The notes beneath the pieces are model-generated. The model searched no databases and was not told the DNA's origin. It was given only the letters and a program-made list of their open reading frames with translations. Below are positions 1 to 8,295 of a stretch of 64,000 nucleotides of DNA, piece after piece (position 1 is the stretch's first letter; each line of letters begins with the position of its first letter). The translations under genes and the position numbers were made by a program. Origin of the DNA: Mesorhizobium loti (lineage in GTDB: Bacteria; Pseudomonadota; Alphaproteobacteria; Rhizobiales; Rhizobiaceae); contig CP050293.1 in NCBI GenBank assembly GCA_014189435.1, positions 4,717,001-4,781,000 of the forward strand. Direction: 5' to 3'.

Positions 1-1
1 T

Positions 2-241
2 GCAGCACTGCTCGGCAGTGTCTACTCAGTATATCGATATGACTTCCTTAACCCGCGTGACGCACCCGGGTATAGAAACATTCGTGACGCCTTGAAGTAT
101 GGCAAGCCGCTATCATCACAGTGGAAGCCTTTAGATGAGAGTAATCGCGCCGGCTACGGGATATTCGCTCTGTGCCTTTTGGCCTTCGGGATTTTGATCT
201 TCGCCGGTGGACGGCTCACCGAGCTTATCGATCGGTTTTAA
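2..241 (+). CDS. C-terminal part of a small membrane protein (partial)
   Basis: An open frame enters from the left edge and ends at TAA 239-241, giving the last 79 residues of a protein whose start lies outside the window. The visible part has a polar, tyrosine-rich stretch followed by one strongly hydrophobic segment near the end (YGIFALCLLAFGILIFAGG) and a short charged tail, so it is probably anchored in the inner membrane with a cytoplasmic C-terminus. I do not recognise the family. Its lower GC content than the flanking genes may mean a different origin. It converges on the DUF1127 gene, with that gene's terminator in between. Confidence 0.55.
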   Translation, partial: AALLGSVYSVYRYDFLNPRDAPGYRNIRDALKYGKPLSSQWKPLDESNRAGYGIFALCLLAFGILIFAGGRLTELIDRF

Positions 242-243
242 GC

Positions 244-277
244 AAAAAGAAAAGCCCGGTCCTTGGGAGGACCGGGC
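244..277 (-). terminator. Rho-independent terminator of the DUF1127 gene
   Basis: A perfect 10-bp stem (254-263 with 268-277, GCCCGGTCCT/AGGACCGGGC) closes a 4-nt loop. On the minus strand it is followed directly by a U-rich tract (complement of 244-253, nearly all A on the plus strand). It lies about 105 bp past the DUF1127 stop codon. The plus-strand side has no T tract, so it works only for leftward transcripts. Confidence 0.8.
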
Positions 278-381
278 AACATGCAGGCAGGCCGGCGGGG
301 AACCGGCAGGGAGTGGGGAGCCTGCAGAACCTTGGTCGCACTGAACCGCAAAAAGGTTCAACGGGACCGAAACTCAGGCAA

Positions 382-672
382 TCAGGCCACCTTGCGGGCG
401 ATGTCCTCGATCGTCTCGACGCGATCGCTGGCGATTTCGCGCAACATCGCCGTCGGGTCGCGGCCAAACGGCACGTCGATGGCGACATGCAGGTCGGCGC
501 GCGTCAGGCCGATATCGGCGAGTTCGGCGTCCGACATCTCGCCAAGGCGGTAGAAGGCGCGGCGGTTTTTCCAGGCGCGGTAGATGTTGGAGACGGTATT
601 TGCCACGCGCGTCGCAACGGCCGGACGCGAGGTGATGCGCGAGGTCTCGGTGGCGAAATCAAACGTGGTCAT
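382..672 (-). CDS. DUF1127 domain protein
   Basis: A 96-residue protein. The central part (about residues 30-75) carries the DUF1127 signature: an aromatic/basic YRAWKNRRAFYRLGEMSD segment, then the ADIGLTRADL motif. Short DUF1127 proteins are abundant in Rhizobiales; in Agrobacterium relatives some affect phosphate, carbon and RNA metabolism and small ones bind RNA, but the role of this longer one is not known. It is a single-gene unit, divergent from the LysR gene across 178 bp, and has its own terminator downstream. The ATG at 672-670 follows a GGAG-like site (complement of ctcc at 681-684). Confidence 0.85.
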   Translation of the reverse strand: MTTFDFATETSRITSRPAVATRVANTVSNIYRAWKNRRAFYRLGEMSDAELADIGLTRADLHVAIDVPFGRDPTAMLREIASDRVETIEDIARKVA

Positions 673-824
673 TGTCGGTCTCCTTCAGACTCGAACGGGC
701 GAAACCAAGCAATCGGCGCTGGCGACAGCGGCCGTTCCGGTCCCAATTCACATGCTTTCATGTGGACAATGCGAATTTGCCATGATGCGATTGATTAATC
801 CAACGAATGTTTCTAATCCTAGGC

Positions 825-839
825 ATCAACACTAGTGAT
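825..839. promoter_or_regulatory. Candidate LysR operator (T-N11-A dyad)
   Basis: ATCAACACTAGTGAT sits 12 bp before the LysR start codon. It is an inverted repeat (ATCA/TGAT) with the T-N11-A spacing typical of LysR-family sites and an 8-bp palindrome at its centre. Its position in the divergent LysR/DUF1127 promoter region fits autoregulation. This is inferred from pattern and position only. Confidence 0.35.
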
Positions 840-850
840 GGATCATATCG

Positions 851-1807
851 ATGAAATCGCCGCTCGATCTCGATCAGTTGCAGACCTTCATCTCGATTGC
901 CGACACCGGCAGCTTCACAAGAGCAGCCGAGGAGGTGCATCGGACCCAGTCGGCGGTGTCGATGCAGATGCGCCGGCTGGAGGAGCGGCTCGGCAAGCCT
1001 CTGTTCGAAAAGGACGGGCGCACCAACAGGCTGACCGAGGAAGGTGACAAGCTGCTCTCCTATGCGCGGCGGCTGCTTTACCTCAACCGCGAAACGCTGG
1101 CCGCTTTCGACGACCGGCGGCTCGAAGGTACGATCCGCATCGGCACGCCCGACGACTATGCCGACCGTTTCCTGCCGGAAATCATGGCGCGGTTCACGCG
1201 CTCCAATCCGCGCGTCGAACTGACCGTCATCTGCGAGCCGACGCCGGGGCTGGTCGAGCATATCAAGCGCGGCAATCTCGACCTGGCGCTGGTGACGCAC
1301 AACGATGTACGCGGCCAGTCGGAGGTCGTGCGGCGCGAACCGCTGTTGTGGGTCACCTCGGCCAACCATGCGACGCATGAGCAGGTAACACTGCCGATGG
1401 CCTTCGGCCGGCCGAATTGCATCTGGCGGCGCGCCGCGGTCGATGTGCTCGACCAGCAGAACCGCGACTATCGCATTCTGTTCACCAGCTTCTCGGCCAC
1501 GGTCATCACCGCCGCGGTGCTTTCGGGCCTGGCGATCTCGGTGCTGCCGGAATGCGCGCTCAGGCCCGGCATGCGGGTGCTGGGTGAAGCCGACGGCTTT
1601 GGTGCCTTGCCCGACTGCCGCATCGGCATCATGCGCGGCCAGACGTCACGACCCGAGATCGTCGATGCGCTCGCCCGCCATATTTCGGAAAGCCTGGACA
1701 ATATTTCGGTGCCGCTCAGCGAGGACACCGGGACATTCGACTTCGCCGCGCTCGCCTTCACCAAGCTGCGGCGAACCAAGCCGAACCAGATCCTGCCCGG
1801 CTGGTAG
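851..1807 (+). CDS. LysR-family transcriptional regulator
   Basis: A 318-residue protein of normal LysR length. Residues about 5-64 form the winged helix-turn-helix (LDQLQTFISIADTGSFTRAAEEVHRTQSAVSMQMRRLE shows the family pattern, with the AAE-x-x-S-A-V-S recognition region). Residues about 90-295 are the substrate-binding-protein-like effector domain, opening with GTIRIGTPDDY. The N-terminus resembles LysR proteins that sense amino acids or aromatic compounds, but the effector cannot be read from sequence. It is divergent from the DUF1127 gene and lies 83 bp ahead of xseA, which is unlikely to be its target. Start chosen at ATG 851, the first codon consistent with the family N-terminus. Confidence 0.92.
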   Translation: MKSPLDLDQLQTFISIADTGSFTRAAEEVHRTQSAVSMQMRRLEERLGKPLFEKDGRTNRLTEEGDKLLSYARRLLYLNRETLAAFDDRRLEGTIRIGTPDDYADRFLPEIMARFTRSNPRVELTVICEPTPGLVEHIKRGNLDLALVTHNDVRGQSEVVRREPLLWVTSANHATHEQVTLPMAFGRPNCIWRRAAVDVLDQQNRDYRILFTSFSATVITAAVLSGLAISVLPECALRPGMRVLGEADGFGALPDCRIGIMRGQTSRPEIVDALARHISESLDNISVPLSEDTGTFDFAALAFTKLRRTKPNQILPGW

Positions 1808-1890
1808 GCAGGGTCAGGCATGCGGGTTATGAACGCCTGGCCTGACATGGCCACCTTGACGCGGGCGCCCAACCGTCCCCCAATCGACCG

Positions 1891-3456
1891 ATGAGCGACG
1901 CAGCATCCGAATCACGCACCAACGCCGCCGAATACACGGTGAGCGAGATCTCCGGCGCGCTGAAGCGCACGGTCGAGGACGTCTTCGGCAATGTGCGGGT
2001 GCGCGGCGAAATATCAGGCTATCGCGGGCCGCATTCCTCCGGTCATGCCTATTTCGCGCTGAAGGACGACCGCGCGCGGCTCGACGCCGTGGTATGGAAA
2101 GGCACGATGAGCCGGCTGAAGTTCCGCCCCGAAGAGGGGATGGAGGTGATCGCCACCGGCAAGCTCACCACCTATCCCGGCAAGTCCAACTACCAGATCG
2201 TCATCGACAATCTGGAGCCGGCCGGCGCCGGCGCGCTGATGGCGCTGCTGGAAGAGCGCAAGCGGCGGCTGCAGGCCGAGGGCTTGTTCGATACCGGCCG
2301 CAAGCGGTTGCTGCCGTTCATGCCGCGCGTCATCGGCGTCGTCACCTCGCCGACGGGGTCCGTCATCCGCGACATCATTCATCGCATCAAGGACCGGTTT
2401 CCGCTGCATATCCTGGTCTGGCCGGTGCGTGTGCAGGGCGAGACGTCTGGCGCTGAAGTGGCCGCCGCGGTCAACGGCTTCAACGCGCTGGCCTGGGATG
2501 GCGCCATCCAGCGCCCAGACCTGCTGATCGTCGCGCGCGGCGGCGGCAGTCTCGAAGACCTTTGGGGCTTCAACGATGAGGCCCTCGCCCGCGCCGTCGC
2601 CGCTTCCGGCATTCCTGTGATCTCGGCTGTCGGCCATGAGACGGACTGGACGCTGATCGACCTCGTCGCGGATGTGCGGGCGCCGACACCGACAGGCGCG
2701 GCCGAAATTGCCGTGCCGGTGAAGGCCGACCTTGAAGCAACGCTTGCCAGCCTGGGTGCGCGGCTGAAAGCCGCGGTCCTGCGCAATTTCGAACGCAAGC
2801 GGCAGGCTGCCCGTGCGGCGGCGCGTGCGCTGCCCTCGCCCGATCAATTGCTGGCGCTGCCGCGCCGACGCCTCGATGAGGCGACATCCAGGCTCGGCCG
2901 GGCGCTGTCCGTCAGTGTCGACCGCAAGCGGGCGCGGCTGCAAGGCCAAAGGCTGACGCCGGCCACGCTGTCGCGGCGCATCAATGAAGCCCGCACGCTT
3001 ACTGGCCGCGACCTCGCCCGCGCGCAGGCAGCGTTTTTTGCCATCGTGCGCGAACGCCGCGCGCGATTTTCCCGCACCGCGACGCGGCTGTCGCCGGCAC
3101 CGATCGTACGGCGCCAGAAACTGCTGGGGGACACGCTGGCGGCGCTGGCGCGGCGGCAGGATCGGGTGATCTCCGTGCGGTTAGAGCGCCTGCGCGGACA
3201 ATTGAGCCAGGCCGACCGACTGCTTGCCACGCTGTCGCACAAGGCGGTGCTGGCGCGCGGCTTCGCCCTGGTGAAGGACGCCGACGGGGTGGTGATCAAG
3301 CAGGCGGCCGATGTGGCATCGGGGATGGCGCTTTCGCTTGAGTTCGCCGACGGCACCGCCGATGCGGTGGCGATCAGCGGCACCGCAAAGCCGAAAGCCG
3401 TGGCAAAGCCGGCGTCCAAGACCAAAGAGCCGGGAAACCAGGGATCCCTGTTTTAA
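1891..3456 (+). CDS. xseA: Exodeoxyribonuclease VII large subunit
   Basis: A 521-residue homologue of XseA, the catalytic subunit of exonuclease VII, which degrades single-stranded DNA from both ends as a complex with XseB. The N-terminal OB fold (about 15-110) has the family start [16 protein letters not shown] and the RGEISGYR segment. The catalytic domain carries [14 protein letters not shown] (about 216-229) and [28 protein letters not shown] (about 245-272). The middle-to-C-terminal part is an arginine-rich coiled coil typical of the family. The protein is longer than the E. coli one (about 456 aa), which is normal for rhizobia, and ends in a lysine/proline tail. xseB is not in the window. 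Confidence 0.97.
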   Translation: MSDAASESRTNAAEYTVSEISGALKRTVEDVFGNVRVRGEISGYRGPHSSGHAYFALKDDRARLDAVVWKGTMSRLKFRPEEGMEVIATGKLTTYPGKSNYQIVIDNLEPAGAGALMALLEERKRRLQAEGLFDTGRKRLLPFMPRVIGVVTSPTGSVIRDIIHRIKDRFPLHILVWPVRVQGETSGAEVAAAVNGFNALAWDGAIQRPDLLIVARGGGSLEDLWGFNDEALARAVAASGIPVISAVGHETDWTLIDLVADVRAPTPTGAAEIAVPVKADLEATLASLGARLKAAVLRNFERKRQAARAAARALPSPDQLLALPRRRLDEATSRLGRALSVSVDRKRARLQGQRLTPATLSRRINEARTLTGRDLARAQAAFFAIVRERRARFSRTATRLSPAPIVRRQKLLGDTLAALARRQDRVISVRLERLRGQLSQADRLLATLSHKAVLARGFALVKDADGVVIKQAADVASGMALSLEFADGTADAVAISGTAKPKAVAKPASKTKEPGNQGSLF

Positions 3457-3461
3457 AGACC

Positions 3462-4580
3462 ATGACCGACAACCCGAACCATCTGGCAACGCCTTCCGGC
3501 AAGCCGCGCGCGCGAAGATTTGGCATCGGCTTTGACGGGAAACCTGGGCCGTTCAACGCGATCACCGATGTGCCCGGCGTCGCTGTCGGCTATGCGACAC
3601 TGATCTCGGGCGACGGCGCGCTTGTCGTCGGCAAGGGACCGGTGCGCACCGGCGTGACCGCGATCCTGCCCAGGCCGCGCGCCGATCTGGCGACCCCTGT
3701 CTTCGCCGGCATATTCAGCCAGAACGGCAATGGCGAACTGACCGGCTCGCACATCGTCGAGGAAACCGGCGCTTTCAACTTCCCGATCACCATCACCAAC
3801 ACGCATTCCTGCGGTGTCTCGCGCGACGGCACGCTGCGCTGGATGCAAAGCGTGCTGCCGGCGGCGCTCGACAGCGGCTGGGGGCTGCCGGTGGCGGCGG
3901 AGACCTATGACGGCTTCCTCAACGACATCAACGGCCACCATCTGACATCGGAGCATGTCGCCCAGGCCCTTGACGGCGCTGCCCGCGGACCGATCGAGGA
4001 AGGCAGCGTCGGCGGCGGCACCGGCATGATCACCTTCGGCTTCAAAGCCGGCTCCGGCACCGCATCGCGCATCGTTGGATGGCACGGCCGCACCTACGCG
4101 GTCGGTGCCTTCGTGCAGTCGAATTTCGGCAAACGGCACAATTTTACGGTTCGCGGCGTGCGCGCCGGGCCGGAACTTGTCGAACCGGCTGTCCGCGAAG
4201 GCACGCCGCGCGCCGAAAAGGGCTCGATCATCGCCGTCATCGCCACCGATGCGCCGTTCCTGCCGCATCAGATGAAGCGACTGGCCCGCCGGGTGCCGCT
4301 TGGCGTCGCCATGACCGGCGGCTTCGGCTACCACAGTTCAGGCGACATTTTTATCGCCTTCTCGACCGCCAATGCGAGCGCGGCGCTTTCGCCATCCGGC
4401 CGCATCGCCAGCGCCGATTTTATTCCGGACACTGACATCGATCCGTTTTTCGATGCGGTGATCCAGACCGTGGAGGAAGCGATCCTCAACGCATTGGTCG
4501 CCAATGACGACATGACCGGGCGCGACGGAAACTTCGTGCCGGCGCTGCCGAAGGCGTGGCTGAAGGAAAAATTTGGCTGA
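3462..4580 (+). CDS. P1-family aminopeptidase (DmpA/BapA-like)
   Basis: A 372-residue N-terminal-nucleophile peptidase of family S58 (DmpA). Members cut themselves into two chains and then hydrolyse N-terminal residues or beta-peptides. The family signature ITDVPGVAVGYAT is near residue 34, THSCGVSRDG near 114, the glycine-rich GSVGGGTGM near 181, and the conserved SSGDIFIAFST around 292-302, which contains the presumed nucleophile region. No signal peptide is seen, so it is probably cytoplasmic. It starts 5 bp after xseA, suggesting co-transcription, although the functions are unrelated. A strong bidirectional hairpin follows the stop codon. Confidence 0.92.
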   Translation: MTDNPNHLATPSGKPRARRFGIGFDGKPGPFNAITDVPGVAVGYATLISGDGALVVGKGPVRTGVTAILPRPRADLATPVFAGIFSQNGNGELTGSHIVEETGAFNFPITITNTHSCGVSRDGTLRWMQSVLPAALDSGWGLPVAAETYDGFLNDINGHHLTSEHVAQALDGAARGPIEEGSVGGGTGMITFGFKAGSGTASRIVGWHGRTYAVGAFVQSNFGKRHNFTVRGVRAGPELVEPAVREGTPRAEKGSIIAVIATDAPFLPHQMKRLARRVPLGVAMTGGFGYHSSGDIFIAFSTANASAALSPSGRIASADFIPDTDIDPFFDAVIQTVEEAILNALVANDDMTGRDGNFVPALPKAWLKEKFG

Positions 4581-4589
4581 AGGCGGTCG

Positions 4590-4633
4590 CTGAAACGAAA
4601 ACGCGGGCCAAGCAGCCCGCGTTTTCGTTTCAG
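4590..4633. terminator. Bidirectional terminator
   Basis: A perfect stem of 18 bp or more (4590-4607 with 4616-4633, extendable by one C-G pair) with A-rich and T-rich arms lies between two convergent genes, 9 bp after the peptidase stop and 20 bp before the DUF768 stop. Because the arms contain AAAACG/CGTTTT, each strand reads into a T-rich half-stem, which is common for shared terminators. Confidence 0.8.
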
Positions 4634-4653
4634 ATGGAGTCGCTTTTATGCGG

Positions 4654-4908
4654 TCATTCCGCGGCTTTGCTGGATGCCTGCTGCTGCTCGTCGGCCTCGG
4701 CCGCTTCCTCTAGCCGGGAGGCAATGAGTTCCTTGATATCACCGACTTCTTCCTGGATATCCTCCAGGTGTATGCCGACCTCCGCCGCCTTGGCAGCGCA
4801 TTCCTTGGCCAAAGTCTCGGCCTGCTTGTCGATCCGGGCCTGGGATGACTGGCAATGGACCTTTTCGCCGATCCATCCCCGCAAGAACTCGATCGCGTGT
4901 TCACTCAT
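4654..4908 (-). CDS. DUF768-type small protein
   Basis: An 84-residue, acidic, probably alpha-helical protein starting MSEHAIEFLRGWIGEKVHC and rich in Ala, Glu and Gln, ending in a low-complexity acidic tail. The N-terminal pattern (short amphipathic helix, then FL..WI...V) matches DUF768, a family of unknown function found mainly in Mesorhizobium. The ATG at 4908-4906 was preferred over an upstream start at 4974 because the MSEH start is the family N-terminus. It stands alone, convergent to the peptidase gene. Its presence supports the genus assignment. Confidence 0.75.
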   Translation of the reverse strand: MSEHAIEFLRGWIGEKVHCQSSQARIDKQAETLAKECAAKAAEVGIHLEDIQEEVGDIKELIASRLEEAAEADEQQQASSKAAE

Positions 4909-5527
4909 ACTGCTGTTCCCTGGCGGCAAAGCCGGTTGGTAATCACAAACGTCGACATCCCACAAAGGATGCATGTCCCCATTCGAGCCGAGTCGCGGTC
5001 AGCCGGCAAGCCGATGCCGTCCAAGGTCCACAGAGCCATAGGAAATCGAGGGGTCAAGAGCATTTTCTGATTCTGGGGGGCCGGTACCGTTGGCTGGGCC
5101 TCGCCCAGCTTTGCGCCACTGTTTCTATTTGCTTTTTTCCGGTTTCCGAGCCGATTTTCGTCACAATAGATGGCGCAACACATAACGCATTTACAGTTGC
5201 TTCGCGGCGCAAACCCTTAGGCGCGCGGGTCGAAGCCGCCGGTATATAGTGTCATCCTCATGCAATGTCGACTCCGCTCGCCATCCTGCTTCTTTCCGCC
5301 GCGCCGGAGGGGTCGAGTCGCGGCATATTCGCAGCGGCCGGGCATCGTTTTGCCATGGCAATCATTCGCCAGGTTGCGAGCGGCAGAGCCGCTCGCAACG
5401 GCGAACATGCAGCCAATTTGGCCGGAGAACCCGACCACAAGCCGCGAATCCCCACCGAAATGCCGCGCACCGGCGGCGAACCGCGCCAGCACAGACAAGG
5501 CCAGGCAGATCGGGATCGGCTTGGCTT
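4909..5527. other. Intergenic region without a recognised gene
   Basis: These 619 bases hold the upstream region of the DUF768 gene and the 3' region of the HD-hydrolase gene. Short open frames exist in both directions but none shows a family pattern or a good ribosome binding site. The half next to DUF768 (about 5060-5200) is less GC-rich and promoter-like. The clearest structure is a perfect 12-bp hairpin at 5373-5399, listed separately. A decayed gene cannot be excluded. Confidence 0.5.
5373..5399. repeat. Perfect hairpin downstream of the HD gene
   Basis: GTTGCGAGCGGC (5373-5384), loop AGA, GCCGCTCGCAAC (5388-5399): a perfect 12-bp stem with a 3-nt loop. It lies about 130 bp past the HD-hydrolase stop (minus strand). 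There is no T tract on either side, so a classical terminator is not supported; an mRNA 3'-end stabiliser or an intergenic palindrome is possible. Confidence 0.55.
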
Positions 5528-6166
5528 CTACCGCCAGGCGGAGTTGCGGATCACCGAGCAGAAGTTGCCGCGGTGGAAATGCGGTTCCTTGTCGGCGATC
5601 ACATCGGCCTTGACGTTGCCGAAGGTGGTGTCGGGCTTGTGTTTGATGCCATCGTAAAAGGCCTGGATGATATCCTCCTTGAAATCAGGCGTTCTCGGGA
5701 AGGCTTGCACCACCGTTTCGCGCTCCTCGTCGGAATACTCTCTGTGGGTGAGCCCGAGCACGTCCATTTCGACGCCCGCCGTCACCAACGCCACGACCGG
5801 ATGCATGTGAACCGGCACGCCCGGCGTGGTGTGCAGCGCGATCGCGGTCCAGACCGTGTAGGCGTCCTCCTCGGCAATGCCGTGGCTGCGCAGGAAGTCA
5901 CGGGCGGCATGCGCGCCGTCGACCTCGAAGCGTTCATGCCTGCTGCTGTGGCTCGGCATCAGCCCGATGTCGTGGAACATCGCGCCGGCATAGAGCAGTT
6001 CGCGATCGAAGCTGAGCCCGCGATGCAAGCCGGCCAGTGCGCCGAAATGATAGACGCGACTGGAATGGTTGAAGAGCAGTTCGGTCTCGGTGTCGCGGAC
6101 AAATGCGGTAATGGCACGCGCCAGCCTGCTGTCGGGAATGGTGGCGCTGGTGGGAATGGTTGCCAT
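5528..6166 (-). CDS. HD-domain metal-dependent hydrolase (cyanamide-hydratase-like)
   Basis: A 212-residue HD-superfamily protein. The metal-binding H...HD...D pattern is visible: NHSSRVYHFG (about 33-42), the HD pair in AGAMFHDIGLMP (H65, D66), then the helix with ARDFLRSHGI and TAIALHTTPGVP carrying further histidines. The overall layout matches HD proteins related to Ddi2/cyanamide hydratase, which hydrolyse small nitriles or phosphoesters; the true substrate is unknown. It is divergent from the GlxA-type regulator across 116 bp, and this pairing suggests the regulator controls it. ATG 6166-6164 is preceded by a purine-rich AGGAGA site. Confidence 0.85.
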   Translation of the reverse strand: MATIPTSATIPDSRLARAITAFVRDTETELLFNHSSRVYHFGALAGLHRGLSFDRELLYAGAMFHDIGLMPSHSSRHERFEVDGAHAARDFLRSHGIAEEDAYTVWTAIALHTTPGVPVHMHPVVALVTAGVEMDVLGLTHREYSDEERETVVQAFPRTPDFKEDIIQAFYDGIKHKPDTTFGNVKADVIADKEPHFHRGNFCSVIRNSAWR

Positions 6167-6282
6167 GATGTCGTCTCCTGTTGATCAGTAGTGACATTCT
6201 AAGATTGATCGTCTATGGCAGTAATCGCTTTAACACGACGATTTCTGCCAAAACACCGGCAAAGCGGACTTGGGGTGGATTG

Positions 6283-7257
6283 ATGGCCTTGCGGATCGGC
6301 ATCCTCGCGATGGAAGGCGCGCAGCTGCTCGATGTCTCCGGGCCGCTCGATGTCTTTGCCGAAGCCAATCTGCAGGCAGGCCAGCAAGCCTATGCCATCT
6401 CGGTCATCGCAGCCGCAGCCGGGCCAATATCTTGCTCATCGGGAGCACGGCTTCTGCCCGATTTCGTCATCGGACAGCCCGACATGCCGCGCTTCGACAC
6501 GATCCTGGTGGCCGGCGCTCCGCATCTGGCGCGATGGGTCCGCGACGAGCCTTTGCTCGATTGGCTGCGGGCCGCCAGCGCCACTGCCCGGCGCTATGGA
6601 TCGGTGTGCACGGGTGCCTTCCTGCTGGCGGAGGCCGGGTTGCTTGACGGTCGCCGCGCCACCACGCATTGGGCCGTCGCCGACCAGCTGACGGAGCGCT
6701 TTCCCGAGGTGATCCTCGACGTCGACGCCATTCACGTCCGTGACGGCAAGATCAGAACCGCCGCCGGGGTGACCGCGGGCCTCGATCTGGCGCTGGCGCT
6801 GGTCGAGGAGGATCTCGGCGCCGAGATCGCACGCCGCGTTGCCGCCCAGTTGGTCATGTATTTCCGCCGCAACGGCGGCCAGCTCCAATATAGCCGCAGA
6901 GGCGCCGGCAGCCCGACCGGCCGTTCAGCACTGCAGCAGGTGCAGCGTTGGGTGATCGCCAATCTCGCCGAGGAGCATGGCGTCGACCAGCTCGCGAGCC
7001 GTGCCGGCATGAGCCCGCGCCACTTCGCCCGGCTGTTTCGGCAAGAGGTCGGCATCACGCCTTCGGCCTGGGTCGAAGCCATCAGGGTCGAGGCGGCGCA
7101 GCGCCTGTTGGAAACAGGTGCTGCACCCAAGCTCGTCGCCGACCAGTGCGGGTTCTCAGACGTCGACACGTTTCGCCGCGCCTTCCAGCGCAAGGTCGGC
7201 ATCACGCCTACCGCCTACCGGCGTGTCCAGGTCGATGACCCACAGGCCATGTCTTGA
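6283..7257 (+). CDS. GlxA/FtrA-type AraC-family regulator
   Basis: A 324-residue two-domain regulator. Residues 1 to about 180 form a DJ-1/PfpI-like domain, starting LRIGILAMEGAQLLDVSGPLDVF, with the nucleophile-elbow cysteine in SVCTGAFLLAEAGLLDG. Residues about 215-315 are the AraC-type double helix-turn-helix (LASRAGMSPRHFARLFRQEVG and VADQCGFSDVDTFRRAFQRKVG). The start at 6283 was chosen because the PfpI domain begins there and a GGGGTGG site lies 7 bp upstream; an upstream start at 6181 would add 34 residues of no family character. It probably senses a small amine or amide ligand and may regulate the divergent HD hydrolase. Confidence 0.9.
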   Translation: MALRIGILAMEGAQLLDVSGPLDVFAEANLQAGQQAYAISVIAAAAGPISCSSGARLLPDFVIGQPDMPRFDTILVAGAPHLARWVRDEPLLDWLRAASATARRYGSVCTGAFLLAEAGLLDGRRATTHWAVADQLTERFPEVILDVDAIHVRDGKIRTAAGVTAGLDLALALVEEDLGAEIARRVAAQLVMYFRRNGGQLQYSRRGAGSPTGRSALQQVQRWVIANLAEEHGVDQLASRAGMSPRHFARLFRQEVGITPSAWVEAIRVEAAQRLLETGAAPKLVADQCGFSDVDTFRRAFQRKVGITPTAYRRVQVDDPQAMS

Positions 7258-7285
7258 AGATCGGCCGGGATCAGCCTGCTTCCGC

Positions 7286-8290
7286 CTAACCCTCAACTTC
7301 GACGGCGAGAACCGCCGCGCAGTCGCCGGCCTTGACCAGGCCGGGAAAATGCCTCGCCGCCAGCATGCCCGACATTTTTGCCCGGATTTCCTGGGGGGCG
7401 ATGCCGGTGCGGCCGGTGGAATGAATGCGCGCCAGCACCGCGCCTTCTTCGACGGGCTCGCCGAGATCGACCATGGTTTCGATCATGCCGTCATCTTCGG
7501 CGAAAGAAAAACAATCGCCGGACGGCATGTCGAGCCATTGGGTTTTGCTCTTCTCGACCGCACCTTCAACAATGCCAGCATGACGCAGCACATTGAGAAT
7601 ACCGCGCCGCGCGATCCGCACGGTTTGCGCGCGCGACGTGCCGCCGCCGCCAAGCTCGGTGCTGACAAAGACCTTGCCCATCTCCTCGGCAGCGGTGTCG
7701 TACATGCCGACGGCGTCGATCTCGATCATGCGCATCGAGAACGGGGCGGCGAAGGCCGCCACCGCCGCGAAGGCTTTCTGTTCCAACGCCTTGTCGGGCA
7801 GCGTGTGCGCGGCGCAGAACGGCACGAAGTCCAGTGTCTTGCCGCCGGAATGGAAGTCGAACACGATGTCCGCGCGGGGAAGTAGCTCACGCTGGAAATA
7901 GTCTGCGATCTTCTCGGTCACCGTGCCGGCCGGCCGGCCGGGAAAGCTGCGGTTCATGTTGCCCTTGTCGATCGGCGAGGTGCGCGTGCCGGCGCGAAAG
8001 GCCGGATAGTTGATCGCCGGCACGATGATGACCGTTCCGCCGACATCTTTCGGTTCGAGCGTGCGGGCGAGATCGTAGAGCGCCAGCGGCCCCTCATACT
8101 CGTCGCCATGGTTGCCGCCGGAAAGCAGCGCCGTCGGCCCCTTGCCGTTGCGGATGACGCAGATCGGGATCATCACCGAGCCCCAGGCCGAATCGTCGCG
8201 GCTGTAAGGCAAACGCAGAAAACCATGCTGGACGCCGTCGCGGTCGAAATCCACCGTCGGCGCGATCGGTGATGGGCGTAGACTGGACAT
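7286..8290 (-). CDS. doeB: N2-acetyl-L-2,4-diaminobutanoate deacetylase (EutE/DoeB)
   Basis: A 334-residue zinc deacylase of the succinylglutamate desuccinylase/aspartoacylase type. Metal ligands are visible in GGNHGDEYEGP (about residue 62) and in FDFHSGG. In ectoine catabolism DoeB removes the acetyl group from N-alpha-acetyl-diaminobutyrate made by DoeA, giving 2,4-diaminobutyrate. It is the last gene of the ehu-eut operon, 5 bp after doeA, in the order known from Sinorhizobium and Ruegeria. ATG 8290-8288 gives the usual MSSLRPSPI start; the longer open frame would overlap doeA. It converges on the GlxA regulator with 28 bp between stops. Confidence 0.93.
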   Translation of the reverse strand: MSSLRPSPIAPTVDFDRDGVQHGFLRLPYSRDDSAWGSVMIPICVIRNGKGPTALLSGGNHGDEYEGPLALYDLARTLEPKDVGGTVIIVPAINYPAFRAGTRTSPIDKGNMNRSFPGRPAGTVTEKIADYFQRELLPRADIVFDFHSGGKTLDFVPFCAAHTLPDKALEQKAFAAVAAFAAPFSMRMIEIDAVGMYDTAAEEMGKVFVSTELGGGGTSRAQTVRIARRGILNVLRHAGIVEGAVEKSKTQWLDMPSGDCFSFAEDDGMIETMVDLGEPVEEGAVLARIHSTGRTGIAPQEIRAKMSGMLAARHFPGLVKAGDCAAVLAVEVEG

Positions 8291-8295
8291 CGGCT

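Noticed and set aside
172-798. Plus-strand open frame across the DUF1127 gene
   Set aside because: It covers a terminator hairpin and the antisense of a recognised gene; its composition is that of a shadow frame.
5217-5498. Small minus-strand frame downstream of the HD hydrolase
   Set aside because: It contains the hairpin arms, lacks a ribosome binding site and matches no family pattern, so it was not called as a gene.
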